A stretch of 64,000 nt of DNA, from the NCBI RefSeq assembly GCF_965229915.1, contig NZ_CBDDJZ010000001.1, forward strand, positions 186,001 through 250,000, given 5' to 3'. This document shows, in pieces, positions 16,547-24,610 of this stretch. The stretch is from Marinoscillum sp965229915 (GTDB lineage Bacteria > Bacteroidota > Bacteroidia > Cytophagales > Cyclobacteriaceae). Position numbers and translations under genes: made by a program. Within the stretch, counting starts at the first letter, position 1; every line of letters starts with the position of its first letter. The notes beneath the pieces are model-generated. The model did not search any database. It saw nothing but the letters and a program-made list of their open reading frames with translations, and was not told the origin of the DNA.

Positions 16547-17202
16547 CGTTTGATTAGATAATAGCCCACTCTAGCTTGAATAGAAGTGTAGGCTCGCATT
16601 CCTTCTGCATCTCTTCCATAATAAACACTGTAATTGTCTACAAACTCAGCACCAGCAGTCTCAACCTCGTCACTGATGATACTGGAAAACCCCAATCCCA
16701 CGTCAGTCTCGATCATCAAATGACTGGATAATCGCTGATGCACACCCAGACGTAAAGTGGCACCATACTGATGGGTTTGTATAGGTTGATCATAATACTC
16801 TATGAATGCACATGACTGAGACCATTGATTGGTACAATCATACCCTAAGACAATCTGATCTTGGACCTTCAGGTTTCTGTAAAAAACATTGAGGCCAGTA
16901 TAGAACTGATCAGATTTTCCTAATGAAAAATAATAGCGAAGCTCTTCCTTCAGCTTGAACCCGTTAAAACTTCCATAGATACGTTCATCCCGAATGGCCG
17001 TAATCACCCCTACCTCCTGACTAAAAGACCAAGACGGAGTCAGGAAATACTCAATCCCAAAGAGCAAGGTTTGGTCTTTGGGATTCACCGCATTGGCAAG
17101 ATCCACCTTCAGCCCTAACCTGGGTGAAGCAAATTCGAGTGAATCTTGTCCAAACAAGTTCAGCACTGAGGTAAATGAAAGAAGGAATAACCAATACCTC
17201 AT
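16543..17202 (-). CDS. Outer-membrane beta-barrel protein, probable
   Basis: The 219-residue protein has a signal peptide (about 1-18, ending LNLFGQ) and alternating amphipathic strands with aromatic girdles, such as YFSLGKSDQFYTGLNVFY and MIETDVGLGFSS. It ends in an aromatic strand (RVGYYLIKR), fitting an eight-stranded barrel of the outer membrane. It is the last gene of a three-gene operon with two LVIVD-like lipoproteins; its ATG overlaps the TGA before it (ATGA, 17199-17202). Specific role unknown. Confidence 0.7.
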   Translation of the reverse strand: MRYWLFLLSFTSVLNLFGQDSLEFASPRLGLKVDLANAVNPKDQTLLFGIEYFLTPSWSFSQEVGVITAIRDERIYGSFNGFKLKEELRYYFSLGKSDQFYTGLNVFYRNLKVQDQIVLGYDCTNQWSQSCAFIEYYDQPIQTHQYGATLRLGVHQRLSSHLMIETDVGLGFSSIISDEVETAGAEFVDNYSVYYGRDAEGMRAYTSIQARVGYYLIKR

Positions 17203-17957
17203 TGGATTGGGCTCAACAGGTAGATTTCATCATTGGCATCACAGCCAAACTGATAAATACCTTCATCCCGAGTAATAATCATCGTATTTTGTAGGGCAAT
17301 CATGTCATTCGCAGCAATGTCATCATAAAACTCCATTAGCTGAGGTTTGGAAGGATCTGCCAGGCTGAATTTCTTCAATCCGTTATTTCCTTCAGCCACA
17401 AACAAATCGTCTTTAAAAAAACACAATCCGCGAGGATTGATCATTTGCTGCTGATCCACCGCTATTGGGTTAGTCAGGTCTGTGATGTCAATAGTAATCA
17501 ACTGGTTTGCTTCGAAGAGGCCTGTTCCGCAAGTCTCACCAGACCGAATGGTTACGTAAGCAAATTGATCATTGGCAATAACCGGATCACAAGCCGTCTG
17601 ATGGGTGTAATTGGACAGAAACTCCGGAGTGCCATCCTCATTGATAGAATAGATAAACATGCCTGACTGACTGCCAATGAAGAGGTTTTCTTTGTAGCCG
17701 AATATGGTCTCTATGCCCCAACCAATGTCAGTAGTGGTTTGAAAATTCGGGTCACGTACATCCGAGATGTCGAAAACATTCAGGGATGTGTTGTTAACCA
17801 CATAGAGATGATCACCATGGATGGCAAAACGAGCAGTAGACCCGCCTACACCTACCTGACCGCCATCCAGTGACTGCACATCATCACTGTTCATACCGAT
17901 ATCAGAACAAGCCATGGCACTTAAGGCCATCAATAGAAAATAGAAAAATCGTTTCAT
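17199..17957 (-). CDS. LVIVD-repeat surface lipoprotein
   Basis: This protein of about 252 residues begins MKRFFYFLLMALSAMAC, a lipoprotein signal with Cys at the +1 site. It then has repeats of the LVIVD type, with strands such as GDHLYVVNNTSLNVFDISDVRDP and similar segments ending D-I-(T/S)-D-x-T-N/D-P. These beta-propeller-like repeats are common in Bacteroidota surface lipoproteins of unknown ligand. The ATG at 17957 overlaps the stop of the preceding gene (ATGA); an ATG four codons earlier would lie inside it. Confidence 0.82.
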   Translation of the reverse strand: MKRFFYFLLMALSAMACSDIGMNSDDVQSLDGGQVGVGGSTARFAIHGDHLYVVNNTSLNVFDISDVRDPNFQTTTDIGWGIETIFGYKENLFIGSQSGMFIYSINEDGTPEFLSNYTHQTACDPVIANDQFAYVTIRSGETCGTGLFEANQLITIDITDLTNPIAVDQQQMINPRGLCFFKDDLFVAEGNNGLKKFSLADPSKPQLMEFYDDIAANDMIALQNTMIITRDEGIYQFGCDANDEIYLLSPIQ

Positions 17958-18487
17958 GGTCGGAAGCATTTAGGGTTATCAATTTCAGTAAGCTCCCAGC
18001 CAATGACAATTCCTTTGGATGAGTCTACGCATTCAAAATAAGAGCGATCCTGAGGCGGTAGTTCGGTGGAGAAAGGCATCACCCCTTCTATTCGCTTCAA
18101 TACTCTTACCTCTTCAGTGGTAATTTGAATAGCCAACAAATCGGCATAACTGTCCGCATAAAGTATTCCATTCTTAATAGCCACATCATGGTTGCCCGGT
18201 ATACTCACATACTTCAGCTTAATGGGCTCAGACGGATCAGTGTTGTCATATATATGAACTCCCTTGCCCACCTCATTGACCATCAGTAAGTTTTGATAAC
18301 TATAAATCTTACCCGCTTTCTCTATTGGTTGAGGGTCCTGGATAGCTATCTGTAGGTCTGAGCTGTCTCCGTACACTGGTCTGTATCCAGAAACCACCCC
18401 AATATCTTGTTCCTGCTCTACCCAGGAATCAAAATCGCAACTTGCTACAAGCAGCGTGATTAGAAATAAATAGGTAATTTTTTTCAT
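17954..18487 (-). CDS. LVIVD-like surface lipoprotein, first gene of the operon
   Basis: The 177-residue protein has a lipoprotein signal (MKKITYLFLITLLVASC, Cys at about 17). It carries the conserved GKIYSYQNLLMVNEVGKGVH and VSIPGNHDVAIKNGILYADSY elements seen in LVIVD-family lipoproteins. It is shorter than its downstream neighbour and probably covers one or two repeats. Stop and next start overlap by four bases. The two lipoproteins and the barrel at 16543 likely form one envelope unit. Confidence 0.8.
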   Translation of the reverse strand: MKKITYLFLITLLVASCDFDSWVEQEQDIGVVSGYRPVYGDSSDLQIAIQDPQPIEKAGKIYSYQNLLMVNEVGKGVHIYDNTDPSEPIKLKYVSIPGNHDVAIKNGILYADSYADLLAIQITTEEVRVLKRIEGVMPFSTELPPQDRSYFECVDSSKGIVIGWELTEIDNPKCFRP

Positions 18488-18558
18488 TAGGCTTATGGAT
18501 TAAGTGATCTGCTCTATTGACACAGATAAACCAAAAACCGTTGGTTCATAACAATTCC

Positions 18559-21285
18559 TTAATAATCTGCCTGTCGTCCACCCTGATCAATCATTTGTCT
18601 CAGAAACCCGTTAAACCCTTCTTCTTTCAGCAAGTCTTCCAACTTGATATGGAAACGATATTTCCAGTAATGCTGGGAAATAGCCGGCACATTGATGCGC
18701 TCTTCCTCCGGATGATCCCTTCGGAGCCTATCATCCATAGCCACCAGATCTTGTATGGGGAAAATGGCCAACATGCTTGGTGAGTGCAAGTGTTGGTTGA
18801 TCACATCCTTGGCAACCCATGGTTCGCAGTAATAAGGCGCATCGCCCTGTTGTCCCAATATAGAATTGTAAAACCGCTGTGTCTGTGCAGCATCTTCTTG
18901 CCACCATTCTCTTAAAGTGGACATATCGTGACTTCCCGTGCTGGTCACACTTAGATATGGGGTATCTGCAGGATGCCAAAATTCCCGATCGTCATTTGGC
19001 ATTCGTTGTATCGCCAGACTCAGAACCTGAAGTTCATTCATCACTCCCGGAACGCTCGCTGGCACCATACCTAAATCCTCTCCACAGATGAGCATGTCAG
19101 TTGCAGCCTTTAGCATTGGGAGCTTCCGCATAGCACTCTCTCGCCAGAAGTCATTATGCCGTCTGTAGAAATAATCGATGTAAAGCTGATCGATACGTTC
19201 TTTGGTTCCTGGATCTAATTCACTAAACGAATAGGTGCTATGTAGACCGATGCGTGGATTGAAAGCCTGCCCATTAGTCAATGGTGCTTCCAAAAACAAC
19301 ACTTCACCCAGCAATCGATACAGATTGTTCCTCAACCAGCTATTGAAGTCCTTACTTTCGGGCTCCTCTGCTATTTTGGTATCAAAATGTACTTTGACCT
19401 TTCTTTGAGTATCAAAAAGCTCTTTCATCTGAAAGCAACCAGGAGCATACTCATTCAGGTAGATTCTCTTCACGGAATCTGCGTGATTGCCAAAAATATC
19501 AAAGATCATGTGCTCTCGGATATAAGGCTTGCAGAACCGATCATAATCAAAATGTACACCACGCTGCGCCAGCTCCTCCAGATAAAAAGGCAAAGCTGGA
19601 TTGAACCTACCCATCAGACCTTCCACTTGTTCCCAGGGAATCTCCCAAATCCTGAAGAATCCCAGGATATGGTCTATACGGAATACATCGAAGTAATCTG
19701 CCATCTTTACCATACGCTCACGCCACCAGCTATATCCGTCTTTGGCCATTTCTTCCCAGTTATATGTTGGGAAGCCCCAGTTCTGTCCAGTGATCGAGAA
19801 ATCGTCAGGTGGTGCACCCGCCTGCGTATCCATGTTGAACAGATGAGGCAATCTCCATGCATCTACTGAGTTTCTGTAAATTCCAATAGGTATGTCTCCT
19901 TTTAGTACTACGCCATTATTCCTAGCATACTCGGTTGCTTCCTTTAGTTGCTTATCCAGGTGAAACTGTATGTAGTAGTGAATAGCCACGTCATCGTAAT
20001 GCTTCGCCTTGGATGAGACAAATGCTGCCAATTCTTTGTCGGTCATTTTCTCATGCTTGCCCCACTGAGTGAAGTCAGGCGTGTTGTTGCGATCTCGCAA
20101 ACAACAGAAAGCCGCATAGTCCGGAAGCCAGTTCTCATTGGTTTTGAAAAAAGCCTTGAACTCCTTACTCTCAAGGAATGTCTTCTTATTCTCTTCATAG
20201 CTTCGCTTGAAGAAAGAAGACTTAAGCTGCATGACCTGTTCATAATCCACCTCAGGTAAGTCATTGAACGCCTGCGCTTTCTTATCAATATCGGCCTGTG
20301 CCTTCTTGTCCTTAAGCTTACCAATGGACTGCATATTGGCATATATCGGGTGAAGTGCGTCTACAGATACCGCTGCATATGGATAAGAGTCCACCCAGGT
20401 ATGAGTAGCCACAGTATCATTGACAGGAAGGACCTGTATGATTTTCAGACCGGTTTTCACTGCCCAATCGACCAGCATTTTCACATCAGCGAACTCACCA
20501 ACACCTGCGCTATTACTGGTTCGTAGAGAAAAAACAGGTATTGCCACACCGGCAGCTTTCCAATGACCCACCGGATACCGAAATTCTTCCTCTGATTGAA
20601 TGATCAGTTTTTGTTCATCAGAAAAATCATGAAGTGGAAAATAACGGTTATCGCCGCTTTCCCAGGTTACGACCTTCTCTTCCTTATCAGAATAGATGAC
20701 AAACTTGTATTGAAATGGAGTATTTCCTGATTCGATAGGTAAGTCTACTTGCCACACCGGAAAGTGGTCATCATTCATGAGCACTACCTTTTGCTCATCC
20801 CAATTTCCAAGTGCTTTGGTACTACCGACTACTCCCATTCGATACCCTGCTCCTATGCGTGGAGCACGTAGTTGTAGTCGTGCGGCATTGGTCTTAACCT
20901 TTAGTTGCCTCACTTTAGCTTTTGATTTACCGCGTTTGAAAAAGGCCTTCATAAATGGCGCAGTGAACAGGTTGTTCTCAAAAGCGTGACTGGACCTCCA
21001 TTGATCCTTGAGGTAGATGGTATCAAAATGATCCGCAGATGTTACCAAACGCGGCACACCAAACTCCCGGTCAATCACATCCCCAACCGAAGATTTAACC
21101 AGGTAATAATAGTCAAATTGCTGGTCTGAATGCTCAGCAATGTTCAACTCCCACAGCTCGCCGGAAGCATGCTCCATCTTCACTGCTTTGGACTCATCCA
21201 TTGCTCCAAGCTCTGACGATGAACCCACCACATACAAATTGTCTCCCCAGTTGGTCCGGTAACCCACCACAAACTTCAACCTCAT
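18559..21285 (-). CDS. malQ: 4-alpha-glucanotransferase (amylomaltase, GH77) with two N-terminal CBM20 domains
   Basis: The 908-residue cytoplasmic enzyme disproportionates maltodextrins, releasing glucose and longer chains. Two starch-binding CBM20 modules occupy about residues 1-110 and 125-235; the second carries GVVGSTKALGNWDEQ. The GH77 barrel follows, with the nucleophile in FRIDH (Asp538), the acid/base in CGEDLG (Glu736) and the late TGSHDMSTLREWW loop. The length fits the long DPE2-like type found in Bacteroidota and plants, including the insertion within the catalytic domain. The gene is divergent from the aldolase gene across a 294-bp region with a LacI-type palindrome, and lies beside two GH13 genes. 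Confidence 0.95.
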   Translation of the reverse strand: MRLKFVVGYRTNWGDNLYVVGSSSELGAMDESKAVKMEHASGELWELNIAEHSDQQFDYYYLVKSSVGDVIDREFGVPRLVTSADHFDTIYLKDQWRSSHAFENNLFTAPFMKAFFKRGKSKAKVRQLKVKTNAARLQLRAPRIGAGYRMGVVGSTKALGNWDEQKVVLMNDDHFPVWQVDLPIESGNTPFQYKFVIYSDKEEKVVTWESGDNRYFPLHDFSDEQKLIIQSEEEFRYPVGHWKAAGVAIPVFSLRTSNSAGVGEFADVKMLVDWAVKTGLKIIQVLPVNDTVATHTWVDSYPYAAVSVDALHPIYANMQSIGKLKDKKAQADIDKKAQAFNDLPEVDYEQVMQLKSSFFKRSYEENKKTFLESKEFKAFFKTNENWLPDYAAFCCLRDRNNTPDFTQWGKHEKMTDKELAAFVSSKAKHYDDVAIHYYIQFHLDKQLKEATEYARNNGVVLKGDIPIGIYRNSVDAWRLPHLFNMDTQAGAPPDDFSITGQNWGFPTYNWEEMAKDGYSWWRERMVKMADYFDVFRIDHILGFFRIWEIPWEQVEGLMGRFNPALPFYLEELAQRGVHFDYDRFCKPYIREHMIFDIFGNHADSVKRIYLNEYAPGCFQMKELFDTQRKVKVHFDTKIAEEPESKDFNSWLRNNLYRLLGEVLFLEAPLTNGQAFNPRIGLHSTYSFSELDPGTKERIDQLYIDYFYRRHNDFWRESAMRKLPMLKAATDMLICGEDLGMVPASVPGVMNELQVLSLAIQRMPNDDREFWHPADTPYLSVTSTGSHDMSTLREWWQEDAAQTQRFYNSILGQQGDAPYYCEPWVAKDVINQHLHSPSMLAIFPIQDLVAMDDRLRRDHPEEERINVPAISQHYWKYRFHIKLEDLLKEEGFNGFLRQMIDQGGRQADY

Positions 21286-21389
21286 ATATTTTTATTTATA
21301 CTTTTGTTAAGCGTAAAATCTACAATAATTCTGTTTTCCATCGCATCCGATTCATCTTAAACGGGTAATTAAATAGTGCATCACAAATA

Positions 21390-21404
21390 ACAAACGTTTG
21401 AAAC
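21390..21404. promoter_or_regulatory. Putative LacI-family operator, copy 1
   Basis: The sequence ACAAACGTTTGAAAC contains the perfect 10-bp palindrome CAAACGTTTG with the central CG typical of LacI-family operators. It lies about 105 bases upstream of malQ and 176 upstream of the aldolase. The same 15 bases occur inverted at 22644-22658. Confidence 0.6.
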
Positions 21405-21540
21405 CTTTGCAATACCCGATTTTATTGAATTTTCGCTAAAAAACGGACTTTTCAACGTGGTTAAAATAGGAAAATATCAAATATTTACCCCTTGAAATAG
21501 AAGAATTTAAATCATAGGGATAGGTATCCGAGTAACGACT

Positions 21541-21548
21541 TATATTTG
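21541..21548 (+). promoter_or_regulatory. Putative -7 promoter element of the aldolase gene
   Basis: TATATTTG matches the Bacteroidota -7 consensus TAnnTTTG and lies 31 bases before the aldolase ATG. A matching -33 TTTG was not found at normal spacing. The rest of the 294-bp malQ/aldolase gap is AT-rich, with the operator at 21390-21404 and no gene seen. Confidence 0.45.
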
Positions 21549-21579
21549 TGCGAAATCTAAAACCTAAACATTTTTAAGA

Positions 21580-22644
21580 ATGAAATTCAGACCAGGTGTA
21601 CTTACGGGAAAAGAAGCGACTGATCTTCTGAACTACGCGAATGAAAATGGATTTGCACTTCCAGCTGTAAATACCATCGGTACCAATTCGATCAACGGTG
21701 TATTGGAAGCAGCCAGAGATTTGAATTCACCAGTGATTGTGCAATTTTCAAATGGCGGTGCAGCTTTCATCGCTGGTAAAGGATTGAGTAATGATGGACA
21801 AAAAGCTGCCATAGCCGGTGGAGTAGCTGGGGCTAAGCACGTACATCAGCTGGCTGAGATGTATGGTGTTTCAGTTATCCTACACACAGACCATGCAGCA
21901 CGAAAGCTTCTACCCTGGATTGATGGGTTGTTAGATGCCAATGAAAAACATTTTGAGCAAACTGGCTCACCTCTTTTTAGCTCTCACATGATTGACCTTT
22001 CGGAAGAGCCACTAGAGGAGAACATCGCTACTTGCAAGAAGTATTTCGAGCGTATGGCCAAGATGGGAATGACTCTGGAAATAGAACTAGGTGTGACTGG
22101 TGGTGAGGAAGATGGAGTTGATAACACAGATATCGACAATAGCAGACTTTATACGCAGCCAGAAGAAGTGTCTTATGCTTACGAGGAACTCATGAAAATC
22201 TCACCAAATTTCACTATTGCAGCTGCATTTGGTAACGTACATGGCGTGTACAAACCTGGTAACGTGAAGCTTACTCCTAAGATCCTTAAAAACTCTCAAG
22301 ACTATATTCAGGAGAAGTTTGGAACAGGACAGAATCCAGTAAACTTTGTGTTCCACGGCGGATCTGGCTCATCTAGAGAAGAGATTCGAGAAGCAATTTC
22401 CTACGGAGCTATCAAGATGAACATTGACACTGACTTGCAATGGGCTTATTGGGATGGAATCAAGAATTACTACAAGGCCAAAGAAGGTTACCTACAAGAG
22501 CAAATTGGTAACCCAGATGGAGATGATGTTCCTAACAAAAAGTACTACGATCCTAGAGTTTGGTTGCGGGAAGGTGAAAAAACTTTCGTTGAGCGATTAA
22601 AAGTTGCATTCGAGGATTTGAACAATATCAATACAAACGCTTAG
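21580..22644 (+). CDS. fbaA: Class II fructose-bisphosphate aldolase
   Basis: The 354-residue zinc enzyme cleaves fructose-1,6-bisphosphate to dihydroxyacetone phosphate and glyceraldehyde-3-phosphate, and works in both glycolysis and gluconeogenesis. It shows the zinc-ligand and catalytic segment V-I-L-H-T-D-H-A, the acidic ELGVTGGEEDGVDN loop, NVHGVYKPGN, and the phosphate-binding FHGGSGSS and NIDTDLQWAYWDG motifs. Length and motifs fit the class IIA (E. coli FbaA) type. A strong terminator follows at 22666. Identical LacI-type palindromes flank the gene. Confidence 0.96.
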   Translation: MKFRPGVLTGKEATDLLNYANENGFALPAVNTIGTNSINGVLEAARDLNSPVIVQFSNGGAAFIAGKGLSNDGQKAAIAGGVAGAKHVHQLAEMYGVSVILHTDHAARKLLPWIDGLLDANEKHFEQTGSPLFSSHMIDLSEEPLEENIATCKKYFERMAKMGMTLEIELGVTGGEEDGVDNTDIDNSRLYTQPEEVSYAYEELMKISPNFTIAAAFGNVHGVYKPGNVKLTPKILKNSQDYIQEKFGTGQNPVNFVFHGGSGSSREEIREAISYGAIKMNIDTDLQWAYWDGIKNYYKAKEGYLQEQIGNPDGDDVPNKKYYDPRVWLREGEKTFVERLKVAFEDLNNINTNA

Positions 22645-22658
22645 TTTCAAACGTTTGT
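22644..22658. promoter_or_regulatory. Putative LacI-family operator, copy 2
   Basis: The inverted copy of the 15-base site at 21390 begins on the last base of the fbaA stop codon, with CAAACGTTTG at 22648-22657. It is 122 bases upstream of the first GH13 gene and precedes the fbaA terminator. It may control the amylase genes. Confidence 0.6.
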
Positions 22659-22665
22659 AAAAAAT

Positions 22666-22708
22666 GAGAGCCATTCTGACCGCTGTGTCAGGGTGGCTCT
22701 CTTTGTTT
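22666..22708 (+). terminator. Rho-independent terminator of fbaA
   Basis: GAGAGCCA and CTGAC pair with GTCAG and TGGCTCTC around a short loop with small internal mismatches. A T-rich tail (TTTGTTT) follows. It lies 22 bases after the fbaA stop. Confidence 0.85.
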
Positions 22709-22779
22709 GCAGTAGTTGGGAAAGGGAGTCCAATCCCTTATTTTTAGCCACACATTAGATGATCCTAACCCCAAAGCTG

Positions 22780-24594
22780 ATGACCAAACAACTCTTATTT
22801 CTTTTATTAGTAGCGCTGACTTTTGCATGTAGCAGCCCTTCCAATCAAACCTCAACAGAAGAATCAGAAATGAAACCAACCAAAGAGCGAGTAATCGTCT
22901 ATCAGATGTTTACCAGACTATTCTCCAACACCAATCAGACCAATAAACCATGGGGAACACTCGAGGAAAATGGAGTTGGAAAATTCAACGAGATTTCTGA
23001 AAAGGCTCTGGATGAAATTAAGAATCTGGGGATTACTCATGTATGGTATACTGGAGTAATCGAGCATGCACTACTTACAGACTACACAGCATATGGCATT
23101 CCCCTGGATGATGCGGATGTGGTCAAAGGCAGAGCTGGATCACCTTATGCCATCAAAGATTACTATGATGTAAACCCGGATCTTGCAGAATCAGTGGCGA
23201 GCAGGATGGCAGAGTTTGAGGAGCTAGTCAAACGTACACATGATGCCGGACTAAAAGTAATAGTTGATTTTGTACCCAATCATGTGGCCAGAGGCTACCA
23301 GTCAGATGCCAAACCAAACGGTGTTATAGATTTTGGTGAGGACGATGATACTACGGTGGCTTTTGCTCCAAATAATAATTTCTACTACTTACCAGGCACA
23401 TCATTCCAGGTACCCGAAGGCTACAATTCACTGGGAGATAACAGCTTCCCAACCAAGGATGGCAAATTTGATGAGACTCCAGCCAAAGCCACTGGAAACG
23501 ATGTGTTCAATCCATCTCCATCTATCTATGACTGGTTTGAAACCGTCAAACTCAACTATGGCGTGGAATTCCAGCAACAAGGCAGAATCAGGCATTTTGC
23601 AGACATTCCAGATACCTGGTATAAGATGCGAGATATACTCCTATTCTGGGCAAGCAAAGACGTAGATGGTTTTCGATGTGATATGGCAGAAATGGTACCA
23701 GTGGAGTTTTGGGAGTGGGTGACCAATGAAGTGAAAAACCAATATCCCGAAATCACCTTCACAGCAGAAATTTACAATCCAAACGCTTATCGAAATTACA
23801 TCAATAAAGGAGGCTTTGACTACCTATATGACAAAGTGGAACTCTATGACACACTGAAAGGAATCATTCAGAACCGGATGAACACCGATGCGATCACCGG
23901 CATCTGGCAACGACAAGAAGGAATCGGACCAAACATGCTCAGATTCCTCGAAAACCATGACGAACAGCGCATTGCCTCACCAGACTTTGCCGGAAATATG
24001 TGGAAAGGGATCCCAATGATGGCTGTCACATCTTTTATGCACACAGGACCAGTCATGCTGTATTTTGGGCAAGAAGTAGGAGAACCTGGCAAGGGTGAAT
24101 CCGGTTTTGGAGGAGATGATGGACGTACCACTATTTTTGATTACTGGGGCGTACCAGAGCATATCAAATGGGTAAATGAAGGCGCTTTTGACGGTGGACA
24201 GCTTAGCGAGGATCAAAAATCTCTTCGAAAAGCATACCGAGATATCCTTCGCCAATGCAATGAAAGTGAAGCCTTCAGGGAAGGTGATTTCTATGACTTG
24301 CACTACTACAACCGAAACAACGATTACACAGGCTATACCGACAAGGTCTATGCATTTGTAAGACATACTGCTAATGAAGTAGTGTTGGTAATAACCAACT
24401 TTGACTCTGAACCTCAAACTGCATCCATAAAAGTGCCTGAACCAGCATGGGAAACTTTTGGACTGACCAATAGCGAACTTCAGGCCGATGGAAGATCATT
24501 CAGTAAAGAATCAACTCTGAACTACGACACTCCCTCTGAACTCATAGTTGAAATACCAGCAATGAGCTATAAAATCGTGAAACTATCACAATAA
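22780..24594 (+). CDS. GH13 alpha-amylase family lipoprotein
   Basis: The protein of about 604 residues starts with a lipoprotein signal (MTKQLLFLLLVALTFAC). It has the GH13 barrel with VDFVPNH (region I), GFRCDMAEM holding nucleophile Asp301, FTAEIYNP with Glu330 and LENHDEQ with Asp394. A C-terminal beta domain ends at about 604. It cleaves alpha-1,4 glucans at the outer envelope or in the periplasm. ATG 22780 fits the signal peptide; an ATG at 22759 would add seven polar residues. The second GH13 gene follows after 16 bases. Confidence 0.92.
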   Translation: MTKQLLFLLLVALTFACSSPSNQTSTEESEMKPTKERVIVYQMFTRLFSNTNQTNKPWGTLEENGVGKFNEISEKALDEIKNLGITHVWYTGVIEHALLTDYTAYGIPLDDADVVKGRAGSPYAIKDYYDVNPDLAESVASRMAEFEELVKRTHDAGLKVIVDFVPNHVARGYQSDAKPNGVIDFGEDDDTTVAFAPNNNFYYLPGTSFQVPEGYNSLGDNSFPTKDGKFDETPAKATGNDVFNPSPSIYDWFETVKLNYGVEFQQQGRIRHFADIPDTWYKMRDILLFWASKDVDGFRCDMAEMVPVEFWEWVTNEVKNQYPEITFTAEIYNPNAYRNYINKGGFDYLYDKVELYDTLKGIIQNRMNTDAITGIWQRQEGIGPNMLRFLENHDEQRIASPDFAGNMWKGIPMMAVTSFMHTGPVMLYFGQEVGEPGKGESGFGGDDGRTTIFDYWGVPEHIKWVNEGAFDGGQLSEDQKSLRKAYRDILRQCNESEAFREGDFYDLHYYNRNNDYTGYTDKVYAFVRHTANEVVLVITNFDSEPQTASIKVPEPAWETFGLTNSELQADGRSFSKESTLNYDTPSELIVEIPAMSYKIVKLSQ

Positions 24595-24610
24595 GAAACC
24601 GCTAACAAAA

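Noticed and set aside
18529..18546. Possible terminator hairpin after malQ (AACCAA/TTGGTT)
   Set aside because: The stem is only six A/T-rich pairs and no T run follows on the minus strand.
21476..21487. Short AT-rich symmetry (TCAAATATTTAC) upstream of the aldolase
   Set aside because: It is an imperfect, AT-only symmetry of the kind expected often in AT-rich spacers; no second copy with flanks was found.
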